21,245 nt of DNA, taken from Thermocaproicibacter sp036844765 (GTDB lineage: Bacteria; Bacillota; Clostridia; Oscillospirales; Acutalibacteraceae). The notes beneath the pieces were generated by a model that was given only the letters and a program-made list of their open reading frames with translations, had not been told where the DNA came from and ran no database searches. The stretch covers positions 1 to 21,245 of the forward strand of contig DAIUFE010000028.1 in NCBI GenBank assembly GCA_036844765.1, in the 5' to 3' direction. A program made the translations under genes and the position numbers. Of the stretch, positions 8,330 through 15,602 are shown piece by piece (position 1 is the first letter of the stretch; each line of letters opens with the position of its first letter).

Positions 8330-8358
8330 ATTATAGCTTTTCCCGCCGGCGCTGTCAA
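8330..8358 (-). promoter_or_regulatory. consensus sigma-A promoter of the aldose-epimerase gene
   Basis: The minus strand carries TTGACA (8353-8358) and TATAAT (8330-8335) with a 17-bp spacer. Both hexamers and the spacing match consensus exactly. This implies strong basal expression unless a repressor acts. The next gene on the other strand (gdhA) has its promoter about 70 bp away. Confidence 0.85.
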
Positions 8359-8406
8359 AACCGCGCGACGGAAAATCCGGGCGGGTATCCTTCCCCGGTT
8401 TGAAAT

Positions 8407-8421
8407 ATTTTCCTGGAAAAT
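8407..8421. promoter_or_regulatory. 15-bp perfect palindrome upstream of the gdhA promoter
   Basis: ATTTTCC-T-GGAAAAT is a perfect inverted repeat around one central base. It ends 3 bp before the gdhA -35 box and lies about 50 bp from the -35 box of the divergent epimerase gene. The position suits an activator or repressor site shared by both promoters. The regulator is not identifiable from the sequence. Confidence 0.45.
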
Positions 8422-8424
8422 TTC

Positions 8425-8453
8425 TTGACAGAGTTTTCACAAAGTTTTATGAT
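8425..8453 (+). promoter_or_regulatory. promoter of gdhA
   Basis: TTGACA (8425-8430) and TATGAT (8448-8453) are separated by 17 bp, a near-perfect sigma-A promoter. Transcription should start near 8460, leaving a 5' leader of about 54 nt before the gdhA ATG, with GGGAGG at 8500-8505. Confidence 0.82.
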
Positions 8454-8513
8454 GAGGAAAAGCGTACAAAATGACTTTTTTCGATCGCAAAAATTTGTTG
8501 GGAGGCTGAAACA

Positions 8514-9845
8514 ATGTCCTATGTCGAAGAGGTTCTCGACGGGCTGGCCCGGAAAAATCCGGGGGAGAAGGAATTCCTCGAGGCGGCCGGAGTGGTGCTG
8601 CGGTCGCTGGCCCCGGTGGTCGAGCGCCACCCGGAGTACCGCAAGGCCGGCCTGCTCGAGCGCCTGACGGAGCCGGAGCGCGTCGTGATGTTCCGCGTGC
8701 CGTGGACGGACGACGGCGGGGCCGTGCGGGTGAACCGCGGCTACCGCGTGCAGTTCAATTCCGCGATCGGCCCCTACAAGGGCGGGCTGCGGTTCCATCC
8801 CTCCGTGAACCTCGGGATCATCAAGTTCCTGGGGTTCGAGCAGACGTTCAAGAATTCCCTGACCACTCTGCCGATCGGCGGGGCGAAAGGCGGCAGCGAC
8901 TTCGACCCGAAGGGCAAAAGCGACCGCGAGGTCATGGCCTTCTGCCAGAGCTTCATGACCGAGCTCTACAAATACATCGGTCCGGACGCCGACGTTCCGG
9001 CCGGGGACATCGGCGTCGGCGCGCGGGAGATCGGCTTTCTGTACGGGCAGTACCGGCGCCTCACGGGGCGGAGCGAGGGCGTGCTGACCGGCAAGGGGCT
9101 CTCCTACGGCGGCTCGCTGGCCCGCACCGAGGCGACCGGCTACGGCCTGCTCTATTTCACGGAGGAGCTGCTGCGCGCCGCCGGGAAGGAGCTCCGCGGC
9201 AAAACCGTGGTGATCTCCGGCGCGGGCAACGTCGCCGTCTATGCCGCCGAGAAGGCGCAGCAGATGGGGGCCAGGGTGGTCGCGATGTCGGATTCCGACG
9301 GCTTTATCCACGACCCGGAGGGGATCGACCTCGCCGCCGTCAAGCAGATCAAGGAGGTCCGGCGCGGCAGGATCCGCGAATACCTCTCCTTCCGCCCGAA
9401 GGCGGAATACGCCGAAGGGCACGGGACCTGGTCCATCCCCTGCGACGTCGCCCTGCCGTGCGCCACGCAGAACGAGCTGGACGCCGACGACGCCGCGGCG
9501 CTGATTCAAAACGGATGCTTCGCCGTGTGCGAGGGCGCCAACATGCCCTGCACGCCCGGGGCGATCCGCGCGTTCCGGTCCGCCGGGGTCCTCCATGCCC
9601 CAGGCAAGGCCGCGAACGCCGGCGGCGTCGCCGTCAGCGCGCTGGAGATGGTCCAGAACTCGATGCGCCTTTCCTGGACGTTCGAGGAAGTGGACTCAAG
9701 GCTCAAAAAGATCATGGCCGGCATCTACCGCCAGATTTCTTCCGCCGCGGAGGAATACGGCGTGAAAAACGACTTCGTCGCGGGCGCAAACATCGCGGGC
9801 TTCCGCAAGGTCGCAGACGCGATGATGGCCCAGGGCCTCGTCTGA
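8514..9845 (+). CDS. gdhA: NADP-specific glutamate dehydrogenase
   Basis: The 442-residue hexameric-type enzyme makes glutamate from 2-oxoglutarate and ammonia with NADPH, so it assimilates nitrogen. GPYKGGLRFHPSVN (86-99), TLPIGGAKGGSDFDPKGKS (catalytic K125) and VPAGDIGVGAREIG (D165) form the substrate site. GSLARTEATGYG and ISGAGNVAVYAAEKA (GAGNVA 236-241) mark the Rossmann domain. The acid-poor SDSDG after the second strand fits NADP(H) use. The length is normal. GGGAGG lies 8 nt before the ATG. It is a single-gene transcript with its own promoter and terminator. Confidence 0.96.
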   Translation: MSYVEEVLDGLARKNPGEKEFLEAAGVVLRSLAPVVERHPEYRKAGLLERLTEPERVVMFRVPWTDDGGAVRVNRGYRVQFNSAIGPYKGGLRFHPSVNLGIIKFLGFEQTFKNSLTTLPIGGAKGGSDFDPKGKSDREVMAFCQSFMTELYKYIGPDADVPAGDIGVGAREIGFLYGQYRRLTGRSEGVLTGKGLSYGGSLARTEATGYGLLYFTEELLRAAGKELRGKTVVISGAGNVAVYAAEKAQQMGARVVAMSDSDGFIHDPEGIDLAAVKQIKEVRRGRIREYLSFRPKAEYAEGHGTWSIPCDVALPCATQNELDADDAAALIQNGCFAVCEGANMPCTPGAIRAFRSAGVLHAPGKAANAGGVAVSALEMVQNSMRLSWTFEEVDSRLKKIMAGIYRQISSAAEEYGVKNDFVAGANIAGFRKVADAMMAQGLV

Positions 9846-9927
9846 TGCGCCGGCGGCGGCCGGTTTCGGCCCGCCGTTGACCCCGGAGCGAAAAATAGCC
9901 GCAGTGTGGCGGGACTGAAATAAAATG

Positions 9928-9972
9928 CTCCCGAAGCGTTGAATTGCGCTCCGGGAGATTTTCTTTTGTTTC
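9928..9972 (+). terminator. gdhA rho-independent terminator
   Basis: CTCCCGAAGCG (9928-9938) pairs with CGCTCCGGGAG (9947-9957) with one mismatch across an 8-nt loop, followed by TTTTCTTTTGTTT. The opposite strand also reads into a T-rich run (GCATTTTATTTC), so it may stop transcripts in both directions. Confidence 0.8.
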
Positions 9973-10013
9973 AGCAAAAAACACGCCGGCAGGATACATG
10001 GTAAAGTTTTCGC

Positions 10014-10054
10014 CCGCCTTTTTCAAAAGGCGGAGGAGTCTTTTCTTTTGTTTC
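10014..10054 (+). terminator. second hairpin with T-rich run downstream of gdhA
   Basis: CCGCCTTT (10014-10021) pairs with AAAGGCGG (10026-10033) around a 4-nt loop. A T-rich run begins 7 nt later and repeats exactly the 14-mer TTTTCTTTTGTTTC that follows the gdhA terminator at 9959-9972. It could be a back-up terminator; the gap between stem and T-run weakens this. Confidence 0.4.
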
Positions 10055-10087
10055 TGATCCGCCGAAAGAATCAGGAAGGGAACCGGG

Positions 10088-10137
10088 ACATTCCGGTGGA
10101 ATGTTCCGGCGGGGGGAACCCTATGAAGGGGTTCCCC
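10088..10137. repeat. two G+C-rich inverted repeats of unknown role
   Basis: ACATTCC/GGAATGT (10088-10094 with 10098-10104) is followed by GGGGAACCC/GGGTTCCCC (10113-10121 with 10129-10137, loop of 7). Neither is followed by a T-run on either strand. They sit between the gdhA terminators and the promoter of the LacI-family gene. I see no convincing gene in 9846-10190. Confidence 0.5.
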
Positions 10138-10193
10138 GGCGGCGGGCCGAAGCCGGCCGCTGGCGGGGCGCGCAAAATTTTCAAGAACTCCTA

Positions 10194-10221
10194 TTGCTTT
10201 TTCACGGGGAAAGACTATAAT
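10194..10221 (+). promoter_or_regulatory. promoter of the LacI-family regulator operon
   Basis: TTGCTT (10194-10199) and TATAAT (10216-10221) are 16 bp apart. The operator palindrome begins 2 bp after the -10 box, so a bound repressor would cover the transcription start. Confidence 0.75.
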
Positions 10222-10223
10222 TC

Positions 10224-10239
10224 AGGTAACCGGTTACCT
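10224..10239. promoter_or_regulatory. LacI-family operator, 16-bp perfect palindrome
   Basis: AGGTAACCGGTTACCT is a perfect palindrome with the central C-G step typical of LacI-family operators. It overlaps the expected transcription start of the regulator's own operon, so autorepression relieved by a pathway sugar is likely. I saw no second copy in the window. Confidence 0.8.
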
Positions 10240-10268
10240 TCAGACCGGCGGGGCAGGGGGAGAACGCC

Positions 10269-11282
10269 ACGGTCACCATCTACGACATTGCAGGGAAGCT
10301 CGGGCTTTCGGCGGCCACCGTGTCCCGGGTGGTCAACGGCGCCGACCACCCGGTGAGCGAGGCCACGCGCCGGCGCATCCTCGAGGCCGCGCGGGAGATG
10401 GGCTACCGCCCCAACACCATCGCGAAGAGCCTGAGCCGCGGCCGCACCCAGACCGCAGCCATCCTGCTGCCCAGCATCCTGAACGATTTCTACACCCAGT
10501 TTGTGGACGTGACGGAACGGAACCTCAGCGACGCGGGCTACAGCACCTTCCTGTGCAATACACACCGCGACGCGGCAAAGGAAACGGCGTGGGTGGACAC
10601 GCTGATCGAGCGCCGCGTGGACGGCGTGGTGTTCTGCCCCACGCGCGTGCGCCCCGGCGACAATGCGCGGAACCTCGCGGACGTCGAAGAGCTGCGCCGC
10701 CACGGCGTTCCGGTCGTCGCGATCGGCAGCCATTTCGGGGAAATCAGCCAGGTCTATGTCGATACTTACACGGGTGCGAAGCAGGCGGTCGAATATTTGA
10801 TCGCGCTGGGCCACCGGCGCATCGGCCTGATCGACGGCCTTCCCGCAGGCACCAGCCGCCGGCGCTTCCGCGGCTACGCCGACGCCCTGCGGGAACACGG
10901 CGTCGAGGCGCGGCCCGGGTGGCGCCTGCGCGGCGACCTGAGCTGCGAGAGCGGGCGGCTCTGCGCGCTGCGCCTGCTGAACGCCGCCTCCCCCACCGCG
11001 ATCTTTGCCGTGAACAACAACATGGCGGTCGGCGCGATGCAGGCCGCCCGGGAACAGGGCCTGCGGGTGCCGGAGGACCTCTCCGTCGTCGGGTTCGACG
11101 ACAGCCCCGTCTCGCAGATGATCCGCCCGAAGCTCACGGTGGTCCGCCAGCCGCTCGAGCGGATCGGCGCGGCGGTCCGGGAACTCCTGACGGACGCCGT
11201 CGCGGGCCGGGCGGGGCCGCGCACGGTATGCCTTCCGCCGGAGCTTCTGCGGCGGGATTCGTGCGCTCCCCCGCCCGTATGA
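10269..11282 (+). CDS. LacI-family transcriptional regulator, apparent ACG start
   Basis: From 10269 the protein has 337 residues, the usual LacI-family length. Residues 2-21 (VTIYDIAGKLGLSAATVSRV) form the helix-turn-helix, and the hinge helix follows near 50-60. A periplasmic-binding-type sensor domain fills the rest, including VYVDTYTGAKQAVEYLIALGHRRIGLI and SVVGFDDSP. The codon where family members carry the initiating Met is ACG (10269-10271). AGGGGGA lies 7 nt upstream of it, and an in-frame TAA inside the operator (10227-10229) rules out an earlier start. The first conventional start, GTG at 10320, would remove half of the DNA-binding motif. The gene therefore starts at ACG, or carries a start-codon mutation or base-call error. 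It heads an operon with an isomerase and an oxidoreductase and probably controls them. Confidence 0.9.
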   Translation, partial: TVTIYDIAGKLGLSAATVSRVVNGADHPVSEATRRRILEAAREMGYRPNTIAKSLSRGRTQTAAILLPSILNDFYTQFVDVTERNLSDAGYSTFLCNTHRDAAKETAWVDTLIERRVDGVVFCPTRVRPGDNARNLADVEELRRHGVPVVAIGSHFGEISQVYVDTYTGAKQAVEYLIALGHRRIGLIDGLPAGTSRRRFRGYADALREHGVEARPGWRLRGDLSCESGRLCALRLLNAASPTAIFAVNNNMAVGAMQAAREQGLRVPEDLSVVGFDDSPVSQMIRPKLTVVRQPLERIGAAVRELLTDAVAGRAGPRTVCLPPELLRRDSCAPPPV

Positions 11283-11325
11283 ACGCAGGTTTCGATTTGA
11301 AAAATAATAAATGGAGGGATTTGGA

Positions 11326-12111
11326 ATGTCCGAACCGATCCTGGCAGCCCAGCTCTACACCCTGCGCCGGCAGATGAAGACCCCGGAGGAGATCCGCGGG
11401 GGCCTGCGCCGCGTGCGCGAAATCGGATACACCTCGGTGCAGGTGTCCGGCATCGGGGCCATCGACCCCGGGGAGCTGCGCGGCATCTGCGATTCCCTGG
11501 GCCTTACGGTCTGCGCGACCCACACGCCGCTCGAAGAGATCCTGAACCAAACCAAGGAAGTGGCGGAGCGCCATAAGATTCTCGGCTGCCCGCTGGTGGG
11601 CATCGGCAGCGGCGGGCCGCTGGTCTTCAACGATCACCCGAAGCGCTCGGATTACCGCCTGCTGGCCCGGCAGCTCAACGAGGCCGGCCGGAAGCTGCAG
11701 CGCTTCGGCCTGCGGTTCGCCTACCACAATCACAACGCCGAGTTCCAGAAGCTCGAGGACGGCGGCATCGGCATGGAAACGCTCCTGCGCGAGACCGACC
11801 CGTCCCTCGTGGGCTTCATCCTCGACACCTACTGGGTGCAGGCCGGCGGCGCCAGCCCGGTCGATTACATCCGCCGCCTGAAGGGGCGCATCGAGGTCAT
11901 CCACTTCAAGGACATGGCCCTCGACGCCAAGCGCAGCCCGGTCTTTTCGGAGATCGGCGGCGGCAACCTGAACTGGGGCGCGATCCTCGCCGCCTGCCGC
12001 GAAACGGGCGTGAAGACGGCGGCGATCGAGCAGGACGAATGCCCGCGCGACCCGTTCGACTGCCTGCGGGCCAGCTACGACTATCTGCACGGCACGTTCG
12101 GCCTGAATTAA
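11326..12111 (+). CDS. sugar phosphate isomerase/epimerase family protein (xylose-isomerase-like TIM barrel)
   Basis: The 261-residue TIM-barrel protein has the metal-site pattern of this family: FAYHNHNAEF, GFILDTYWVQAGG, EVIHFKDM and SEIGGGNLNWG supply the usual Glu, Asp and His ligands. Relatives include IolE-type dehydratases and the YcjR-type epimerase acting on 3-keto-glycosides. An ATG at 11311 is in frame, but the ribosome site GGAGGG (11313-11318) lies inside that stretch and is 7 nt from the ATG at 11326, so 11326 is chosen. It lies 43 nt after the LacI-family gene and 37 nt before a Gfo/Idh/MocA oxidoreductase. That pairing typically oxidises and epimerises a sugar or cyclitol. The exact substrate is unknown. 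Confidence 0.88.
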   Translation: MSEPILAAQLYTLRRQMKTPEEIRGGLRRVREIGYTSVQVSGIGAIDPGELRGICDSLGLTVCATHTPLEEILNQTKEVAERHKILGCPLVGIGSGGPLVFNDHPKRSDYRLLARQLNEAGRKLQRFGLRFAYHNHNAEFQKLEDGGIGMETLLRETDPSLVGFILDTYWVQAGGASPVDYIRRLKGRIEVIHFKDMALDAKRSPVFSEIGGGNLNWGAILAACRETGVKTAAIEQDECPRDPFDCLRASYDYLHGTFGLN

Positions 12112-12148
12112 AAGGGACGCGCTGAAAAATTTTGGAAGGATGAATCGG

Positions 12149-13318
12149 ATGGATCAAGTCAGGATCGGCGTGATCGGCATCGGCAACATGGGCACGAAGC
12201 ACTGCGAGAACATCGCGGCGGGGAAAGTGCCGGGCATGGTTCTGAACGCGGTGTGCGACATCAACCCGGAGCGCCTGACGTGGGCAAAGAAAGAACTGCC
12301 GGAGACCGTCGCGCGCTTTTCGGACGCCGAAGCGATGATGACGAGCGGGCGGATCGACGCGGTGCTGGTGGCGACGCCCCATTACCTGCACCCGCCGCTG
12401 GTGATCCGCGCGCTGCAGCTCGGCCTGCACGCCCTCAGCGAAAAGCCCGCGGGCGTTTACACCAAACAGGTACGCGAGATGAACGAGGCCGCCGCGAAAA
12501 GCGGCAAAGTGTTCGCCATCATGTTCAACCAGCGGACGGATCCCTACTACCGCAGGATGAAGCGGATCGTCTCCTCCGGCGAGATGGGCGCCGTCAAGCG
12601 CACCAACTGGATCGTCACGGACTGGTACCGCCCCCAGTGCTACTACGATTCCGGAAGCTGGCGGGCCACCTGGGCGGGCGAGGGCGGCGGCGTGCTGCTC
12701 AACCAGTGCCCGCACAACCTCGACCTCTGGCAGTGGATCTGCGGCATGCCCAGCCGCGTTCGGGCCTTCTGCCACAACGGCAAATGGCACGACATCGAGG
12801 TGGAGGACGACGTGACCGCCTATGTGGAATATCCGAACGGCGCGACCGGCGTGTTCGTCACCTCCACGGCGGACGCCCCCGGCACCAACCGCTTCGAGAT
12901 CACGCTGGAGGGCGGAAAGCTCGTGTATGAAGACGGCAGGCTGCTCCAGTATAAGCTGGGCATGAACGAGCGGGAATTCTGCCGGACCGCCACGCTCCCG
13001 TTCCAGTGGCCGAAGGCCGTCCGCACCGAGATCAGGGAAGACGGGCACGGCCTTCAGCACGTGGGCGTGCTGCGGGCGTTCGCAGGCGCCATCCTGCGCG
13101 GCGAGCCGCTGGTGGCGCCCGGCGCCGAGGGCATCAAAGGCTTAACCCTCTCCAACGCCATGCACCTCTCCTCCTGGCTCGGGAAAACCGTCGAACTGCC
13201 CCTCGACGAGGACCTGTTCTACGCGGAGCTGCAAAAGCGCGCCGCCTCGTCGAAGAGGAAGAGCGTCCGGCCCGTCCTGGCCGACACCGGAGGCACCTAC
13301 GGCGGCCCGAAGGCATAG
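12149..13318 (+). CDS. Gfo/Idh/MocA family NAD(P)-dependent oxidoreductase
   Basis: The 389-residue protein has an N-terminal Rossmann domain (GVIGIGNMG, 7-15), the family EKP motif (SEKPAGV, 97-103) with the catalytic Lys, and a C-terminal alpha/beta domain. The segment GGGVLLNQCPHNLDLWQW carries the expected His (H189). Such enzymes oxidise or reduce a hydroxyl/keto group on sugars, inositols or glycosides. An in-frame ATG at 12140 directly abuts the GGAAGG ribosome site, so the ATG at 12149, 9 nt away, is preferred. It is the third gene of the LacI-controlled operon. Its stop codon is only 3 bp from the stop of the converging PLP-enzyme gene, with no terminator between them. The tail after about 365 is Lys/Ser-rich and probably flexible. 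Confidence 0.9.
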   Translation: MDQVRIGVIGIGNMGTKHCENIAAGKVPGMVLNAVCDINPERLTWAKKELPETVARFSDAEAMMTSGRIDAVLVATPHYLHPPLVIRALQLGLHALSEKPAGVYTKQVREMNEAAAKSGKVFAIMFNQRTDPYYRRMKRIVSSGEMGAVKRTNWIVTDWYRPQCYYDSGSWRATWAGEGGGVLLNQCPHNLDLWQWICGMPSRVRAFCHNGKWHDIEVEDDVTAYVEYPNGATGVFVTSTADAPGTNRFEITLEGGKLVYEDGRLLQYKLGMNEREFCRTATLPFQWPKAVRTEIREDGHGLQHVGVLRAFAGAILRGEPLVAPGAEGIKGLTLSNAMHLSSWLGKTVELPLDEDLFYAELQKRAASSKRKSVRPVLADTGGTYGGPKA

Positions 13319-13321
13319 GCG

Positions 13322-14668
13322 TCAGAGCGCGGCCACGGCGTTCTCGAGGATATCGAGCGCCCGCGTGAGCTCCTGCTCCGTGATGATCAGCGGCGGCGCC
13401 AGCGTGACGCAGTTGCCGTGCGAGAGCTTGAAGCTGAGGCCGTCCGAGAGGCAGCGGTACAGCACCCGCTCCGCCTGGGCGGCCGCTTTCCGTTTCGTCG
13501 CGCGGTCGGTCACCAGCTCGACGCAGCCGAGCAGCCCGATGCTCCTCACGTCTCCGACGACATCATACTTTGCCTTCAGGGACCGGAGGCGCTCCGCGAA
13601 CAGCCCGCCGAGCGCGCGGGTACGCTCCAGCAGGCCCTCCTTCTCGATGCACTCAATCACCGCGAGGCCGGCGGCCGCCCCGAGCGCGCTCTTCTCAAAG
13701 GTGAAGTGTCCCAGCGAAAGGCCGCCCGCGCAGTCGAGGCCGCCGTCGACCAGCAGCGCCGCCATCGGGACCGCCGCGCCGCCCAGCCCCTTGCCGAGCA
13801 CGACCATATCCGGGGCCACGCCGAAATGCTCGTGGGGAAACATCGTGCCCGTTCTGCCCAGCGCGGTGGGGATCTCGTCAAAGATCAGCAGCGCGCCGTG
13901 GCGCGTGCAGGTCTCCCGCAGGCGCGCGAAGTATTCCTTCGGGGGGATCTGCACGTCCGTCGCGCGGATCGGCTCGAGCAGAACCGCCCCGACGTCGCCC
14001 TCCATCTCCAGCACATAGTCGAGGTAGCGCAGGCATTTGAGGCCGCAGCTTTTGCAGTCCCCGAACACGCAGCGGTAGGAGTTGTACGGCATCACGTGGT
14101 TGTCGCCGGGCATCAGCGGGCCGATGCCGCTGCGGAAGCCGCGCTCCCCGCCGACCGAGATGGCGTCGAGCGTCGCGCCGTGGAAAGAATCCCAGAGGGA
14201 GACCGTCTTATACCGCCCCGTCGCCTTCCGCGCGAGCTTGAGGGCCATGCTGACCGCCTCCGCACCCCCGGGGGCGAACAGCACCTTGGCGCCGCCCCCC
14301 GGCCAGAGCGCGGAGAGTTTTTCGGCGAGCCGCACGGCGGCCTCGCAGGTGTACCGGCGCGGCGCGAAGGGCAGCTCCTCCAGCTGGCGGCGGAGCGCCG
14401 CCAGCACGTAGGGGTTGCGGTAGCCGACCTGATGCGCGTCGTTCCCGTGGAAATCCATGTACCTGCGGCCGTCCGCGTCCTCGATATAGATGCCGTCCGC
14501 CGCGGCGACGGCGTTCAGGCACGGGGTGGAGAGGGACTGCCGCAGGAAGACGGCCTCGTCGCGCCGCAGCAGCGCGGCCGAGGCCACGCCCAGGTGCTCC
14601 GCCTGCCACCGCTTCCGCAGCGGGCTGGTATTCACGTCCCCTTCGGTCTGGTATTCAGCATCCGCCAT
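13322..14668 (-). CDS. class-III PLP-dependent aminotransferase-fold enzyme, PbfA-like
   Basis: The protein has 448 residues from the ATG at 14668. Class-III motifs are clear: FAPGGAEAVSMALKLAR, SLWDSFHGATLDAISVGG, LLIFDEIPTALGRTGTMF (PLP-ring Asp D264) and VVLGKGLGG (Schiff-base Lys K293). From memory, EGDVNTSP, LSTPCLN, FHGNDAHQVGY and the Cys-rich YRCVFGDCKSCGLKC (198-212) resemble the group annotated as (R)-1-hydroxy-2-aminoethylphosphonate ammonia-lyase (PbfA). Relatives include phosphoethanolamine phospho-lyases and ordinary omega-aminotransferases, so the reaction is uncertain. In-frame GTG (14680) and TTG (14677) codons lie closer to an AAAGAGG site and could be the true start. The gene is last in the leftward set, 45 nt after the DeoR-family gene, which suggests co-regulation. 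Confidence 0.85.
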   Translation of the reverse strand: MADAEYQTEGDVNTSPLRKRWQAEHLGVASAALLRRDEAVFLRQSLSTPCLNAVAAADGIYIEDADGRRYMDFHGNDAHQVGYRNPYVLAALRRQLEELPFAPRRYTCEAAVRLAEKLSALWPGGGAKVLFAPGGAEAVSMALKLARKATGRYKTVSLWDSFHGATLDAISVGGERGFRSGIGPLMPGDNHVMPYNSYRCVFGDCKSCGLKCLRYLDYVLEMEGDVGAVLLEPIRATDVQIPPKEYFARLRETCTRHGALLIFDEIPTALGRTGTMFPHEHFGVAPDMVVLGKGLGGAAVPMAALLVDGGLDCAGGLSLGHFTFEKSALGAAAGLAVIECIEKEGLLERTRALGGLFAERLRSLKAKYDVVGDVRSIGLLGCVELVTDRATKRKAAAQAERVLYRCLSDGLSFKLSHGNCVTLAPPLIITEQELTRALDILENAVAAL

Positions 14669-14713
14669 TAAAATCAACACGCCTCTTTATTTTCAGAATA
14701 TCGAACGGGGGCC

Positions 14714-15505
14714 TCAGGGCTGCTGGGGTGCGAACCATCGCGTCTGGTCCTTTTTCATCTGCTGCAGCCATTTCTGGGAAGGAACCCTGTCGCAGACCAC
14801 GCCGGAAATCTCCGCAAACCCGCAGATCTTGAAGAAGGACCGGTTCCCGAGCTTGAAATGGTCGGCCAGCACATATTTTTCCTGGGCGTGCCCGATCAGC
14901 CTGCGCGAGAGCACCGCTTTTTCGGAATCGAAAGCGGTGATGCCGCCCTCGAGGTCGACCCCCTCTGCGGAGATGAACGCTTTCTGAGCATAGAGGGGCT
15001 GCAGAAATTCCTCCGCCATGGGGCCCGCCACCCGGTCGTGCAGGCTGTCCACCACCCCGCCGACCAGCACGATCTTCCCGTCGAAGACCTTTTTCAGCTC
15101 CATCTCCACAAGGAAGGAGAGGATGGAAAGCGAGGGCGTGACGACCGTGAGGTTTTTCTTGCGGACGATCTGCTCGGCCAGCTTATAGGCGGTCCCCCCC
15201 TCGTCGAGGATCACGATGTCGTTGTCCCCGATCAGCCGGGCGGCCTCCTGCGCGATGACGGTCTTCTCGGCAAGATGGCTGATCGCGCTGATCCGGAAGG
15301 GCGGCTCCTCCTGGTAGCGGGCCGCCTTCACCGCGCCGCCGTACACCTTCTTAAGCTTGTTCTCCGCCTCCAGCTCGTCGAGATACTGCCGGATGGTCTC
15401 CGTGGAGACGTTCATCTCCTCGGCAAAGCTCGACGTGCTGATCTGCCCTTCCTGCTCGACGCGCTCCAGAATGATCTGTTTTCTTTTTTCTCCGATCAGC
15501 GACAT
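14714..15505 (-). CDS. DeoR-family transcriptional regulator
   Basis: The 263-residue protein starts with a DeoR-type winged helix-turn-helix (about 5-60: RKQIILERVEQEGQIS, then VSTETIRQYLDELE). The DeoRC sensor domain follows, with VILDEGGTAYKLAEQI, VLVGGVVDSLHDRV and VLADHFKLGNRSF. Members usually sense a phosphorylated sugar or similar metabolite and repress the neighbouring catabolic operon. It lies between the solute-binding lipoprotein and the PLP enzyme on the same strand, so it is the likely local regulator. The ribosome site is weak (GGGG about 10 nt upstream). A hairpin pair at 15603-15649 separates it from the transporter gene. Confidence 0.92.
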   Translation of the reverse strand: MSLIGEKRKQIILERVEQEGQISTSSFAEEMNVSTETIRQYLDELEAENKLKKVYGGAVKAARYQEEPPFRISAISHLAEKTVIAQEAARLIGDNDIVILDEGGTAYKLAEQIVRKKNLTVVTPSLSILSFLVEMELKKVFDGKIVLVGGVVDSLHDRVAGPMAEEFLQPLYAQKAFISAEGVDLEGGITAFDSEKAVLSRRLIGHAQEKYVLADHFKLGNRSFFKICGFAEISGVVCDRVPSQKWLQQMKKDQTRWFAPQQP

Positions 15506-15602
15506 TTCCGCAGCCCCATTTCAACTCAAAAAATAAATCAAATAAATCGGAAAATCCCCCGGGGATCGCCCCTCCCCTATTTTACACCATTTTATGCCAA
15601 AC

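Noticed and set aside
8355..9596. 413-codon open frame on the minus strand opposite gdhA
   Set aside because: Shadow frame of glutamate dehydrogenase; it runs across the gdhA promoter region and shows no domain.
10320..11282. LacI-family gene starting at GTG 10320
   Set aside because: This start removes about half of the helix-turn-helix and lacks a good ribosome site, while the ACG at 10269 has both context and full homology.
14668..14680. Treating GTG 14680 as the certain start of the PLP enzyme
   Set aside because: It lies 1 nt from the possible ribosome site and adds only a hydrophobic MLIL. ATG 14668 is the more conservative choice, though its spacing is long.
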